52,331 nucleotides of DNA from DASSSQ01 sp963839285 (GTDB taxonomy: Bacteria; Actinomycetota; Thermoleophilia; Gaiellales; Gaiellaceae). Location of the stretch: NCBI GenBank assembly GCA_963839285.1, contig CAWIUN010000017.1:1-52331 (forward strand). The letters are read 5' to 3'. Position numbers and translations under genes: made by a program. This document shows positions 9,284 to 16,494 of this stretch, one piece after another; positions within the stretch are counted from its first letter, which is position 1, and each line of letters begins with the position of its first letter. Under the pieces are notes generated by a model that was not told where the DNA came from, searched no databases, and saw only the letters and a list, made by a program, of their open reading frames with translations.

Positions 9284-9331
9284 TTCGGCACGAAATCGGC
9301 ACAGACGCGTGCGCCTCGGTGGGTTACCGTT
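9284..9331 (+). repeat. Bipartite promoter-like element, copy B
   Basis: Second copy of the element at 363-411. The 24-base block at 9284-9307 matches at 21 of 24 positions, and TACCGTT follows after 17 bases. It lies in the 183-base gap between the convergent sucA and hisN genes, where no plus-strand gene follows. It may be a promoter for a small RNA, a dispersed repeat, or chance similarity. Confidence 0.4.
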
Positions 9332-9419
9332 TCGTCAGGGGGTCTCGTTGCCCCCCAAGGGGTCGTGTGGGAGCGCCTCACCTCGGGCGGCAGATCTGTG
9401 GAGCCGACGCCCGGCCCGC

Positions 9420-10187
9420 TCAGGACCGGGCTGCGAAGGGGGCCAGCACCTCGTCGTGGATGCGGCCGTTCGAGACGACGCAGGTGCCGGCGGCTGGGTC
9501 GGGCTCGCCTCGGAAGTCGCTGAAGCGCCCGCCCGCCTCCTCGACGATCACCTGAACCGCCGCCACGTCCCAGAGGGCGACGACGCACTCGACGGCCGCG
9601 TCGACCGAGCCTTCGGCGACGAGCATGTGCTGCCAGAAGTCGGAGAAGCCGCGGGCGGCCCAGGAGCGGCTTGCGACCTGCTCGAAGGGGTCGCCGAGCC
9701 CGCGGACGTAGAAGCTCTTCGGGCTCGTGCACGAGACGATCGCGTCCTCGAGCCGGGCAACGTCGGAGACGCGGATCGCCTTGCCGTTCGCGAAGGCGCC
9801 CTCGCCCCGGACGGCCCACCAGCGCCGGCCGAGCGCGGGGGCCGAGACGACTCCGGCGACGAGCTCTCCCTCGCGCTCGAGCGCGAGCAGCGTCGCGAAG
9901 ACCGGGATCCCTCGCACGTAGCTCTTGGTGCCGTCGATGGGGTCGAGGATCCAGCGGGCCGCAGCGGGCGCCTCGTCGCCGCCTTCCTCCTCGCCGAACA
10001 CCGGCTCGTGCGGGCGCTCGCGGGCGAGCCGCGCGCGGATCTCCCGCTCGACGGCCCGGTCCGCCTCGGAGACGGGCGTCAGATCCGGCTTCGTCTCGAC
10101 GCGAAGGTCGACGGCGCGGAACCGCGGCAGGGTGATCGAATCGGCGAGGTCGGCGAGCTCGTGGGCGAGCGCGAGGTCGGCGGTCAC
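9420..10187 (-). CDS. hisN: Histidinol-phosphatase, inositol monophosphatase family
   Basis: A 255-residue phosphatase of the inositol monophosphatase superfamily, HisN type, which dephosphorylates histidinol phosphate in histidine biosynthesis in Actinomycetota. Metal-binding motifs are GEEEGG (first Glu ligand), WILDPIDGTKSYVRG (the DPIDGT signature) and ALWDVAAVQ (the final Asp). The Lys-Ser-Tyr after DGT and the KSFY stretch are seen in HisN-like members rather than true inositol phosphatases, so histidinol phosphate is the likeliest substrate; a related sugar or nucleotide phosphate remains possible. It is convergent with sucA. No other his gene is nearby. Confidence 0.8.
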   Translation of the reverse strand: MTADLALAHELADLADSITLPRFRAVDLRVETKPDLTPVSEADRAVEREIRARLARERPHEPVFGEEEGGDEAPAAARWILDPIDGTKSYVRGIPVFATLLALEREGELVAGVVSAPALGRRWWAVRGEGAFANGKAIRVSDVARLEDAIVSCTSPKSFYVRGLGDPFEQVASRSWAARGFSDFWQHMLVAEGSVDAAVECVVALWDVAAVQVIVEEAGGRFSDFRGEPDPAAGTCVVSNGRIHDEVLAPFAARS

Positions 10188-10237
10188 GCCGCGAGCCTAC
10201 CCGTGGCCGCGGCCCTGTCCGTGCCCGTGGTCGCCGG

Positions 10238-10432
10238 TCAGCTCCGGCGGCCCGTGATCCGGCTGCGGCCCTTGCTGACCGCCGCGGCCGCGACTCTCGG
10301 CCCGTGCTTCCTCGTCTCCTGGAGCAGCCGGCGGCGGTGCTTCTCCGGCAGTCTGCGCCAGATGTCGTAGGCCGTGAGCGCGATCCCGACCGCCCCGGTC
10401 CTCCGTCCCAGCAATCTCGTCACGCGCGGCAC
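10238..10432 (-). CDS. Small basic membrane-associated protein, unknown function
   Basis: A 64-residue protein from GTG 10432. A short hydrophobic stretch (TGAVGIALTAYDIW) is followed by a strongly basic region (RRLPEKHRRRLLQETRKHGP) and a basic tail. The start overlaps the 3' end of the upstream gene by 13 bases, implying a two-gene operon. I do not recognise the family; similar short basic proteins with one hydrophobic segment are common in actinobacterial genomes. It may be a peripheral membrane or nucleic-acid-associated protein, but this is not shown. Confidence 0.5.
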   Translation of the reverse strand: MPRVTRLLGRRTGAVGIALTAYDIWRRLPEKHRRRLLQETRKHGPRVAAAAVSKGRSRITGRRS

Positions 10433-11145
10433 TGACGTATTGTGGCGATGCGGCCGCCCCGCCGTCGCAGGAACCGTCGCAGGCCCTCGACGGCTTCGAC
10501 TTCGTGGGCCGTCCCGGCGCTGCGCCGTGCGGCCCGCGCCGGCTTCCGACCAGCGCCGGCGCTCGCTGCCGGCGCACGAGCCGGCAGGGTCTGTCGCCGG
10601 CCGCCACGGGCCGGCTTTCGGCTGCTCCCGGTGATCCTCGCCGCCGCCCGCGGCTGCCGGTGGCTCCTCGCGCGTGTGTCGACGACTCGGGCCGAGGCCT
10701 GCCGCTCTGCGCTCGCGACCTCCCGCGTCGGCGGCGAGGTGGCGGCCGCGGCCGGCGGCGCGGTGGCCCGCGTGGGCGTGGCGGGCTCCATCGGGGTGGT
10801 CTCGCCCGTGGCGCCGGGCGCCGACTCGGAGCGCCCCGCCGGGGCCGCGGAGCGGGAAACGGGGGGCCTCGCCTTCGGCGTCGTCCGGCGAGCGGGCGGG
10901 CCGAGCGCCGTTGTCCGGTGGGTCGCCGCGGTGCTCGTCGTCGCGGCCGGCGCGGGTCGCAGCGGCCTCACCGGCAGCGGCGGCAGTGCCGACTCGATCG
11001 CGCCGTCGGCGGCCGGGGCGGCCGACGCCTCGAGCCCGTGGATGCGCCCGGACGGCTCGACGAGCCTTGCCGGCAGTACGACCAGCCCGGCTACCATCGC
11101 CGCGACCGATGCGGCGGCGAGTAGCGCGGCGACGATTCCCCTCAT
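10420..11145 (-). CDS. Secreted or membrane-anchored Ala/Pro/Thr-rich low-complexity protein
   Basis: A 241-residue protein with an N-terminal hydrophobic segment (MRGIVAALLAAASVAAMVAG) acting as signal peptide or anchor, then a long region rich in Ala, Pro, Thr, Ser and Arg with no recognisable domain. ATG 11145 is chosen because GGGGAGG lies five bases upstream. The start region is 71 bases from the divergent diguanylate cyclase gene, so the two share a regulatory interval. The extended low-complexity part resembles wall-spanning linkers. The reading frame may be affected by indels, as no conserved C-terminal domain is seen. Confidence 0.5.
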   Translation of the reverse strand: MRGIVAALLAAASVAAMVAGLVVLPARLVEPSGRIHGLEASAAPAADGAIESALPPLPVRPLRPAPAATTSTAATHRTTALGPPARRTTPKARPPVSRSAAPAGRSESAPGATGETTPMEPATPTRATAPPAAAATSPPTREVASAERQASARVVDTRARSHRQPRAAARITGSSRKPARGGRRQTLPARAPAASAGAGRKPARAARRSAGTAHEVEAVEGLRRFLRRRGGRIATIRQCRA

Positions 11146-11216
11146 GAAGCCTCCCCGATTCGCCGACAACTCCCAGTGGAGGTATCGGCCGCAATCAACC
11201 TCTCCTTGAATCGATC

Positions 11217-12986
11217 GTGAGCTTCAAGCTCAAGCTGGTCGCGTCGCTCGTGCTCCTGACGCTCCTGCCACTCGCCGCTGCGTTCTTCGGGTTCGAGACG
11301 CTGGTGAAGCGGAGCGAGACACGGCGGGCCGACGCACGCCTCGAGGCCGAGCTGCGCGCGACCCTGAACGCGTTCCAGGACGAGGTGCTCTCGGTCGGGC
11401 GGACGGCGAAGCGGGTCGCGAGCAACGCCGACGTCCAGCGCGCGCTCCGCGACCGCGACCGCGACACGCTGGCCGCCTTCGCCGCCGGGAACCCGAATCT
11501 GCGTCTCCGGGTCGACGACGGCCCCGACGTCGGCGCCGACCGCCGCGACGCGGTCGCGCGCACGGTCGCCGTCCTCGCCGGCGGCAGGGTGCTCGGCCAC
11601 GTGATCGTCGCACTTCCGCTCGACCGCTCGCTCGTGACGCGGATCGGCAGCCGCGCGGCGCTCGAGGGCAGCGACAAGCTCGTGCTCGTGCACGACGGCC
11701 GGATCGCGATCGGTCCCGCCTTGGTGCAGGGCGACCGGCTGGCCCTGCACGCCGGCCGCCCGGAGGCGGAGCGGATCGACGGCAGACGCTACCGCGTGCT
11801 GAGCGGCGCTCCGCTCGAGGAGCCGAGCGGGTACTCGCTCGGCGTCCTCACCCCGCAGAGCACGATCGACACCGCCGTCCGCCGCGCCGAGCGCACGCTG
11901 CTGCTGGCGCTGCTCGGCATGCTCCTCCTCGTCGGGCTCGCCGCCTACGGGCTCAGCCGCTCGATCGTCGGCTCGCTCGGCGCGCTCGCCCGCGCCGCGG
12001 AGGGGATCGCCGCCGGCCGCCTGCACGAGCGCGTGACCGTCCGCGGACGCGACGAGTTCGGGCAGCTGGGACGTGCGTTCAACGACATGGCCGCGCAGCT
12101 CGAGGCGCGGATCGCGGAGCTCGACGCCGAGCGGAGCCGGCTCGGCCGTGCCCAGGGCCGGATCGGCGAGGCGCTCGCCGCGACCCACGACACCGACCAG
12201 TTGCTCGCGGTCCTCTGCGAGGCTGCGGTCGAGGCGACCGGGGCTCTCGGCGGCGCCGTCCGCAGTCCCGAGGGCGTCGAGCTCGTCTCCCTGGGCGATC
12301 CCCGTCCGGATCTGGAGACGCTGGAGCTGCCCCTGACGGCGTCGCGAACGAGCTTCGGGACACTCGTCCTCGCCGCGCCGGCCTTCGGCCGCGAGCAGCG
12401 CGAGACCGTCGCCTCGCTCGTCGCCCAGGCGGTGATCGCGCTCGAGAACGCGCGGCTCCACCGCCAGGTCGAGCAGCAGGCGCGTGTCGACGGGCTGACC
12501 GGCCTGAGCAACCGCCGCGCCTGCGAGGACGCGCTGCGCCAGGAGCTGCAGCGGGCCGAGCGCTTCGGCAAGGAGCTGACCGTGATCCTGGCCGACCTCG
12601 ACGGCTTCAAGGCCGTCAACGACCGCCACGGACATCCCGCCGGCGACCTGGTCCTGCGCGAGTTCGCGCTCCGGCTGCGCGAGACGTTGCGCGAGATCGA
12701 CGTCGCGGCCCGCTGGGGCGGCGAGGAGTTCTGCCTCCTGCTCCCCGAGACCGACGCCGCCGGCGGCGCCCAGCTCGCCGAGCGCGCGCGCGCCGCCCTC
12801 GAGGACGTGCCGATCGCCGCGGCCGACGGCTCGCAGCTGCGTGTGACCGCGAGCTTCGGCGTCGCCGCCTTCCCCGAGCACCCCTCCGTGGAGGCGCTGA
12901 TCGCCGCGGCCGACGGCGCGCTGTACGACGCGAAGCGGAGCGGCAAGAATCGGGTCACGGTCGCCGTCGCCCGGGTCAAGAGCTGA
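11217..12986 (+). CDS. Membrane-bound diguanylate cyclase (sensor-HAMP-GAF-GGDEF)
   Basis: A 589-residue protein predicted to make cyclic di-GMP. It has an N-terminal membrane helix (LVASLVLLTLLPLAAAFFGF), an extracytoplasmic sensor of about 200 residues, a second helix (LLLALLGMLLLVGLAAYGL, near residue 230), HAMP (RGRDEFGQLGRAFNDMAAQLEARI), a GAF-like segment, and a C-terminal GGDEF domain. The active-site loop reads GGEEF near residue 500, and an RxxD inhibitory site (REID) lies five residues before it, so product feedback is expected. GTG 11217 is the start. It is divergent from the low-complexity secreted protein. The signal sensed is unknown. Confidence 0.9.
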   Translation: MSFKLKLVASLVLLTLLPLAAAFFGFETLVKRSETRRADARLEAELRATLNAFQDEVLSVGRTAKRVASNADVQRALRDRDRDTLAAFAAGNPNLRLRVDDGPDVGADRRDAVARTVAVLAGGRVLGHVIVALPLDRSLVTRIGSRAALEGSDKLVLVHDGRIAIGPALVQGDRLALHAGRPEAERIDGRRYRVLSGAPLEEPSGYSLGVLTPQSTIDTAVRRAERTLLLALLGMLLLVGLAAYGLSRSIVGSLGALARAAEGIAAGRLHERVTVRGRDEFGQLGRAFNDMAAQLEARIAELDAERSRLGRAQGRIGEALAATHDTDQLLAVLCEAAVEATGALGGAVRSPEGVELVSLGDPRPDLETLELPLTASRTSFGTLVLAAPAFGREQRETVASLVAQAVIALENARLHRQVEQQARVDGLTGLSNRRACEDALRQELQRAERFGKELTVILADLDGFKAVNDRHGHPAGDLVLREFALRLRETLREIDVAARWGGEEFCLLLPETDAAGGAQLAERARAALEDVPIAAADGSQLRVTASFGVAAFPEHPSVEALIAAADGALYDAKRSGKNRVTVAVARVKS

Positions 12987-13070
12987 GGCCGGCGACGACG
13001 TCTCCGGCGAGAGGCGCTAGACTGCCGCGGCTGTCCGAGGCACGAACGGAAACCGTACGGAGGCCCGACC

Positions 13071-13731
13071 ACATGTCCATGTCTGTCGAAACCCCCTCGT
13101 TCTTCGCCCAGGTGATCCAGGACCATCTCGAGCTGAAGCGCAAGAACGCCTTGCTCGAGCAGAACATGCCGCTCGCGCGCTACATGACGGAGGATCCCTT
13201 CGACAACCACCCGCTCTTCAAGAGCGAGGAGCAGGCACGCGTCGAGGAGACGATGAGCGGCGAGTCGTTCGCCGACGAGCCCTCGCCGCTCGCCTGGCCG
13301 ACCGACGACACGTTCGTCGAGCCGCCGGCCGCGCTGGTCGCGGACGGCGACGCGGCCGCAGGCGAGGGCGACTCGGAGGAGAACGACGGCCTCTGGAGCC
13401 GCGGACATGATGCTGGAAACCCTCGTTCTTCGCCAGGTGATCCAGGATCATCTCGAGCTGAAGCGGAAGAACGCCTTGCTCGAGCAGAACATGCCGCTCG
13501 CGCGCTACATGACGGAGGATCCCTTCGACAACCACCCGCTCTTCAAGAGCGAGGAGCAGGCGCGCGTCGAGGAGACGATGAGCGGCGAGTCCTTCGCCGA
13601 CGAGCCCTCGCCGCTCGCCTGGCCGACCGACGACACGTTCGTCGAGCCGCCGGCCGCGCTGGTCGCGGACGGGGACGCGGCCGCAGACGAGGGCGACTCG
13701 GAGGAGAACGACGGCCTCTGGAGTCGCTCCC
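13071..13731 (+). repeat. Tandem duplication, 325-base period
   Basis: Two direct copies of a gene-sized unit with a period of 325 bases (CAGGTGATCCAG at 13109 and again at 13434). They differ at seven base substitutions across the common part plus short C-run indels near the start. Since 325 is not a multiple of three, the copies lie in different frames. Confidence 0.85.
13073..13406 (+). CDS. Small acidic conserved protein, duplicated copy 1
   Basis: Copy 1 of a tandemly duplicated gene. It encodes ETPSFFAQVIQDHLELKRKN, then NMPLARYMTEDPFDNHPLFK and an acidic C-terminal region ending DGLWSR. ATG 13073 follows CGGAGG at 13058-13063. This copy has no stop of its own: at the junction it enters copy 2 out of frame and stays open to 13822, producing nonsense. 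Either copy 1 lost its C-terminus in the duplication, or a one-base error hides a two-repeat fusion protein. I know no function; the charged middle with LELKRKNALLEQN could form a coiled coil. Confidence 0.55.
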
Positions 13732-13754
13732 GCGACTTCGACTGGGGCGACTAG
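13407..13754 (+). CDS. Small acidic conserved protein, duplicated copy 2
   Basis: A 115-residue protein, the complete copy of the duplicated gene, ending DGLWSRSRDFDWGD. From QVIQDHLELK onward it is identical to copy 1 except for one Gly-to-Asp change, although seven bases differ, six of them silent. Its first residues (MMLETLVLRQ) differ because three C bases are missing relative to copy 1 (two in a C run, one further on), which restores the frame. The pattern of silent changes indicates that the protein sequence is under selection. Function unknown. No SD of its own is evident, so it may be translated by coupling. Confidence 0.6.
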   Translation: MMLETLVLRQVIQDHLELKRKNALLEQNMPLARYMTEDPFDNHPLFKSEEQARVEETMSGESFADEPSPLAWPTDDTFVEPPAALVADGDAAADEGDSEENDGLWSRSRDFDWGD

Positions 13755-14218
13755 CCCGCTCCGAGCGTCCGGCGCGAATCCGCCTCCCGAGCGTCGCTCC
13801 GGCGTTGCGGATCGAGCCCTGATTCAGCCGCGTCGAACCCGCCGACCCCGCTCAGGCAGGGAGGCGCTCGCGCGGCCCAGCGAGCCTGGCGGCCTCGCGG
13901 CTCTGAGAGCTGAGACCGCCGCCACTTCGTGACCCGCGCTCACGGCGCATCACGGAACACCGGCGCAAGCAGCGAATCCCGATTCGCAGCCGGCGTTCGG
14001 ACATCACCTGTGTCGGTGCGGCAGGCGTCGAGCGCCCTGGTCGTTACGATCCGGAATATGCCGTCTCTACCGTGACCGAGGTGCGGAGCGGAGGAGTGGC
14101 GTCGCGATCCTGACGGGGTCCGTGGCTTCGGGCACGAATCGGGGGTCTGGACTCGAGTGTCGATTCGTGATCAGTACGAGCAGCTTGCCGTGAGCTCGAG
14201 TGATGACGACCTGACGAA
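13755..14218. other. Intergenic stretch without a gene, includes a palindrome
   Basis: No convincing gene is visible. GC content drops relative to the flanks. A perfect palindrome GCGAATC-CC-GATTCGC lies at 13972-13987, and TTCGGGCACGAATCGG near 14127 weakly resembles the first block of the bipartite element. The stretch RYDPEYAVSTVTEVRSG can be read near 14040-14090 and may be a gene remnant. This forms the left flank of the VapBC patch. Confidence 0.5.
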
Positions 14219-14659
14219 TCAGAAGGAGCCAGCCGGGGCGATCCAGCGGCTCTCGAAGTCGAGAACATCAGCCAGAAGGTCGAAGTGACGGTCGTAGTGA
14301 AGGACGCCAACGGCGGCATCCTGGGCGGCCGCGGCGATCAGCAGGTCGGGCAGCTTGATGCTCCGGTGAAAGCGAGGTACACGGTGGGCGAGCCTTCGGT
14401 AGGCCGCAATCGCCGCGTTCGTGACGGAGCGGCTGATCGGGACGTCGTGGAGGACATCGAGCATCGCCTGAAGGCGATCGAAGTCCTCGCCGCTGCGTGC
14501 TGAGTAGAGCATCTCGAGCTTGACGATCGGGCACGTCTCGATCTGCCTGTTCCGCAGCGCGGCTGCCCATGTGTCCCTGACGGAGTGTTGATGAGCGTGC
14601 GACCAGGCAGAGTTGTCAGCGATGTAGCGGCGCCCGTCGTACGCAGCGCTTGCTGGCAT
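14219..14659 (-). CDS. vapC: VapC-type PIN-domain toxin
   Basis: A 146-residue PIN-domain ribonuclease, predicted toxin of a type II toxin-antitoxin pair that cleaves RNA when freed from its antitoxin. The acidic metal-binding quartet is complete: Asp15 (YIADNSAW), Glu49 (VKLEML), Asp105 (LPDLLIAAAA) and Asp123 (HYDRHFD). Length fits VapC. Its ATG overlaps the antitoxin stop by one base (TGATG), the usual antitoxin-toxin coupling. Codon use is visibly less GC-biased than in neighbouring genes, suggesting horizontal acquisition. Confidence 0.88.
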   Translation of the reverse strand: MPASAAYDGRRYIADNSAWSHAHQHSVRDTWAAALRNRQIETCPIVKLEMLYSARSGEDFDRLQAMLDVLHDVPISRSVTNAAIAAYRRLAHRVPRFHRSIKLPDLLIAAAAQDAAVGVLHYDRHFDLLADVLDFESRWIAPAGSF

Positions 14660-14919
14660 CAGTCGTTCCAGGCTTCGTCGACGTTCGCGAGAGCGTCCCA
14701 GTCGATCAGGTCTTCTCGCCCGGTTGAGAACGCGACGAGCGCCTCGATCTGATCATCGGCGTGTTTCTGCTCCTCGACAACGGACTCAGCGCCCCTGATC
14801 GCCAAGTCGTGGAGAAGCCGGCTCGGCTTCAACCCCGGAAACAGAGGTGCAGCGACTTCCAATGCCGCTGCGAGCGGCGCATCCTCGATCACGGGAATTC
14901 GTCTGTGGTTGGTCGGCAT
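14659..14919 (-). CDS. vapB: VapB-type antitoxin
   Basis: An 86-residue small protein directly upstream of the PIN toxin, read as its antitoxin. The N-terminal half (HRRIPVIEDAPLAAALEVAA, PSRLLHDLAIRGA) should dimerise and bind DNA; the acidic C-terminal half (DLIDWDALANVDEAWND) should wrap around the toxin. ATG 14919 is chosen because AAGGAGAG lies about six bases upstream; a longer frame reaches 14955 without such a site. The pair is probably autoregulated at its promoter. The exact DNA-binding fold is not obvious. Confidence 0.75.
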   Translation of the reverse strand: MPTNHRRIPVIEDAPLAAALEVAAPLFPGLKPSRLLHDLAIRGAESVVEEQKHADDQIEALVAFSTGREDLIDWDALANVDEAWND

Positions 14920-14955
14920 GAGATCTCTCCTTCCGCTCAAATCAAGGTGTCGCAC

Positions 14956-15413
14956 CTCGGTGTCTCAAAGTGTAGCACTAAGGTGGGACACCGTCTGCCT
15001 TCCTCGACGCCACCATCAGCCCAGACCGCCGAATCGGTGGTCTGTGGGAACTGCGGTGGCTCGCTGGGCAGCGAGATTTCGCTGAACGATGATCTCGCTC
15101 TCTTTGTCGCGCCTGGGTCCTGAGCTGCACCGCACCCTCGGAGGCTGTCGAGGAAGAGGCGAAGGTGCTGCCGCCGAGGTTGATCGAGGTCGGAAAGAAG
15201 ATCCCGGCTGTGACCGGCTCGGCGTTGTCGAACACGTGAACGACGGGTGACGTGGCCGTCCGCTGACGACAGACGCGGCCAAGAAGCCGATGCGGCAACC
15301 GCTGCGCGCCCGTCGACAGACGAACCACCTACCGCAACGACAACATCTCCGAACTCCCGGGAGCCCCCATCAGGGGAAGCGCTGATGTGTCGGGCACCGC
15401 GCCAGACCGGCGG
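14956..15413. other. Intergenic stretch without a recognised gene
   Basis: The right flank of the VapBC patch. On the minus strand a stretch reads VVHVFDNAEPVTAGIFFPTS and continues briefly with protein-like composition around 15120-15260, but no start, ribosome binding site or family is recognisable. It may be a decayed gene fragment left by integration or deletion. No repeats or insertion sequence ends were seen. Confidence 0.4.
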
Positions 15414-15815
15414 CTAGTCACGCCACCAGTCCCGTTCTCCGTCGACGTCGCTCCGCGGGTCCTCGCCGAGGTTGGGTGCGCCGACGACGAGGATCTCGAG
15501 GCCGTCCGGCCCGGCCTCGTAGCCTCGCCACGTACCGGGCGGGACGCGCACCGCGTCCCATTCCCGGAGGGCGACGGTCTCGTCGTCGAGCTTCATCCGC
15601 CCGCTCCCGCGCACGACCACGTAGACCTCCTCCTGCGTCTCGTGGGTGTGCCCGTACGGAAAGCGACAGTGGGGCGGGAGGCGCTGGTAGCTCATCGCAG
15701 AACGCTCCAGCTCGAGCGGCTTGGTCGCGGCGCGAAACTCCAGGTCCGGCGCACCGTCGAACACGAGGCCGATGTCCTCGACGTCCACCTTGATGTTCCT
15801 CAGCCTGTACGGCAT
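15414..15815 (-). CDS. Single-domain cupin protein
   Basis: A 133-residue cupin. The first cupin motif is PYGHTHETQEEVYVVVRG, with His56, His58 and Glu62/63 as probable metal ligands; the second motif is EWDAVRVPPGTWRGYEAG. In the second motif the usual His ligand is replaced by Arg97, so metal binding may be altered or absent. The start is supported by AGGAGGC about five bases before ATG 15815. Cupins of this kind are sugar isomerases, dioxygenases or ligand-binding proteins; no specific function can be given. Codon use is typical of the genome. Confidence 0.8.
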   Translation of the reverse strand: MPYRLRNIKVDVEDIGLVFDGAPDLEFRAATKPLELERSAMSYQRLPPHCRFPYGHTHETQEEVYVVVRGSGRMKLDDETVALREWDAVRVPPGTWRGYEAGPDGLEILVVGAPNLGEDPRSDVDGERDWWRD

Positions 15816-16037
15816 TCGATGCCTCCTGATCCGGCGCCTGGTCGAGCCCGCTCCCTGCTACGGAGTCGATCACAGCCACGACTGACGAGACGGCGACGAC
15901 TCATCGGTTCCCGCCAGAGAGACGGCAGTCACGGATGCCGGCGCAGCCGAGGTTCGCGCCGCTTCCTGTGCGGCGGCCTGCCCCGGCCGCAGGACGTGTG
16001 GTTGTCGGCGACTCCGCGTCGAGCGTAGATTCACGGC

Positions 16038-16494
16038 GTGCCTCGTCGCGCCGGAGGGATCGTCGCGGTCGCCGCCGTGCTCCTGAGCATCGGGCCGGGC
16101 AGTGTCACCGGCAAGGCATCGGCCCGTCCCGGAGCGTCGCTCGCCGCCCTCGGCGCCTTCACCCTCCCGCAACGGGGGATCGAGCTGTGGATGCACCCGA
16201 CCTCGGCCCCGATCGGGGTCTCCTCCGCGGGAGGCGCCCTGCTGAAGGCATGCGAGGTCGGGACGAGCTTCTCCCGCTACTGGCGCGGCGGGTGCCGGCG
16301 CCTGGTCGGCGGGCGCCTGACGCTTCCGGGCAGCGGCGGTGCGATGCACGTCGGGTTCCGGATCGTCCCGGCCGGCGGGCGGGCCGTCCGCATCCGGGGG
16401 CTCCGCGTCCGGTGGCACTGCGTCGATCACTTCTTCGTGCTCGAGCGCCGTGCGTCGAGCGCCCGGGTCGTCGACCCGTCGTCTTCGATGGAGG
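16038..16494 (+). CDS. Probable secreted protein, unknown, 3' end uncertain
   Basis: From GTG 16038 the frame encodes a signal peptide-like start (GGIVAVAAVLLSIGPGSVTG), then a domain with Cys residues in ALLKACEVG, WRGGCRRL and RVRWHCVDHFFVL. Protein-like sequence continues to about 16470. There is no stop codon until 17117, but from 16495 the convergent gene occupies the other strand and the plus frame there is only its shadow, so the true end is probably near 16490 and hidden by an indel. No family recognised. The end given is approximate. Confidence 0.4.

Noticed and set aside
9237..9419. A small gene or riboswitch between sucA and hisN
   Set aside because: Only the promoter-like copy B is clear. 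No start with SD, no conserved riboswitch core and no coding frame were seen.
13073..13822. A single 249-residue protein covering both duplicated copies
   Set aside because: Its second half is an out-of-frame translation of copy 2, rich in Arg and Ala and unrelated to the conserved sequence.
14044..14319. A 91-codon minus-strand frame next to VapC
   Set aside because: It overlaps vapC in another frame, has no ribosome binding site, and its composition is not protein-like.
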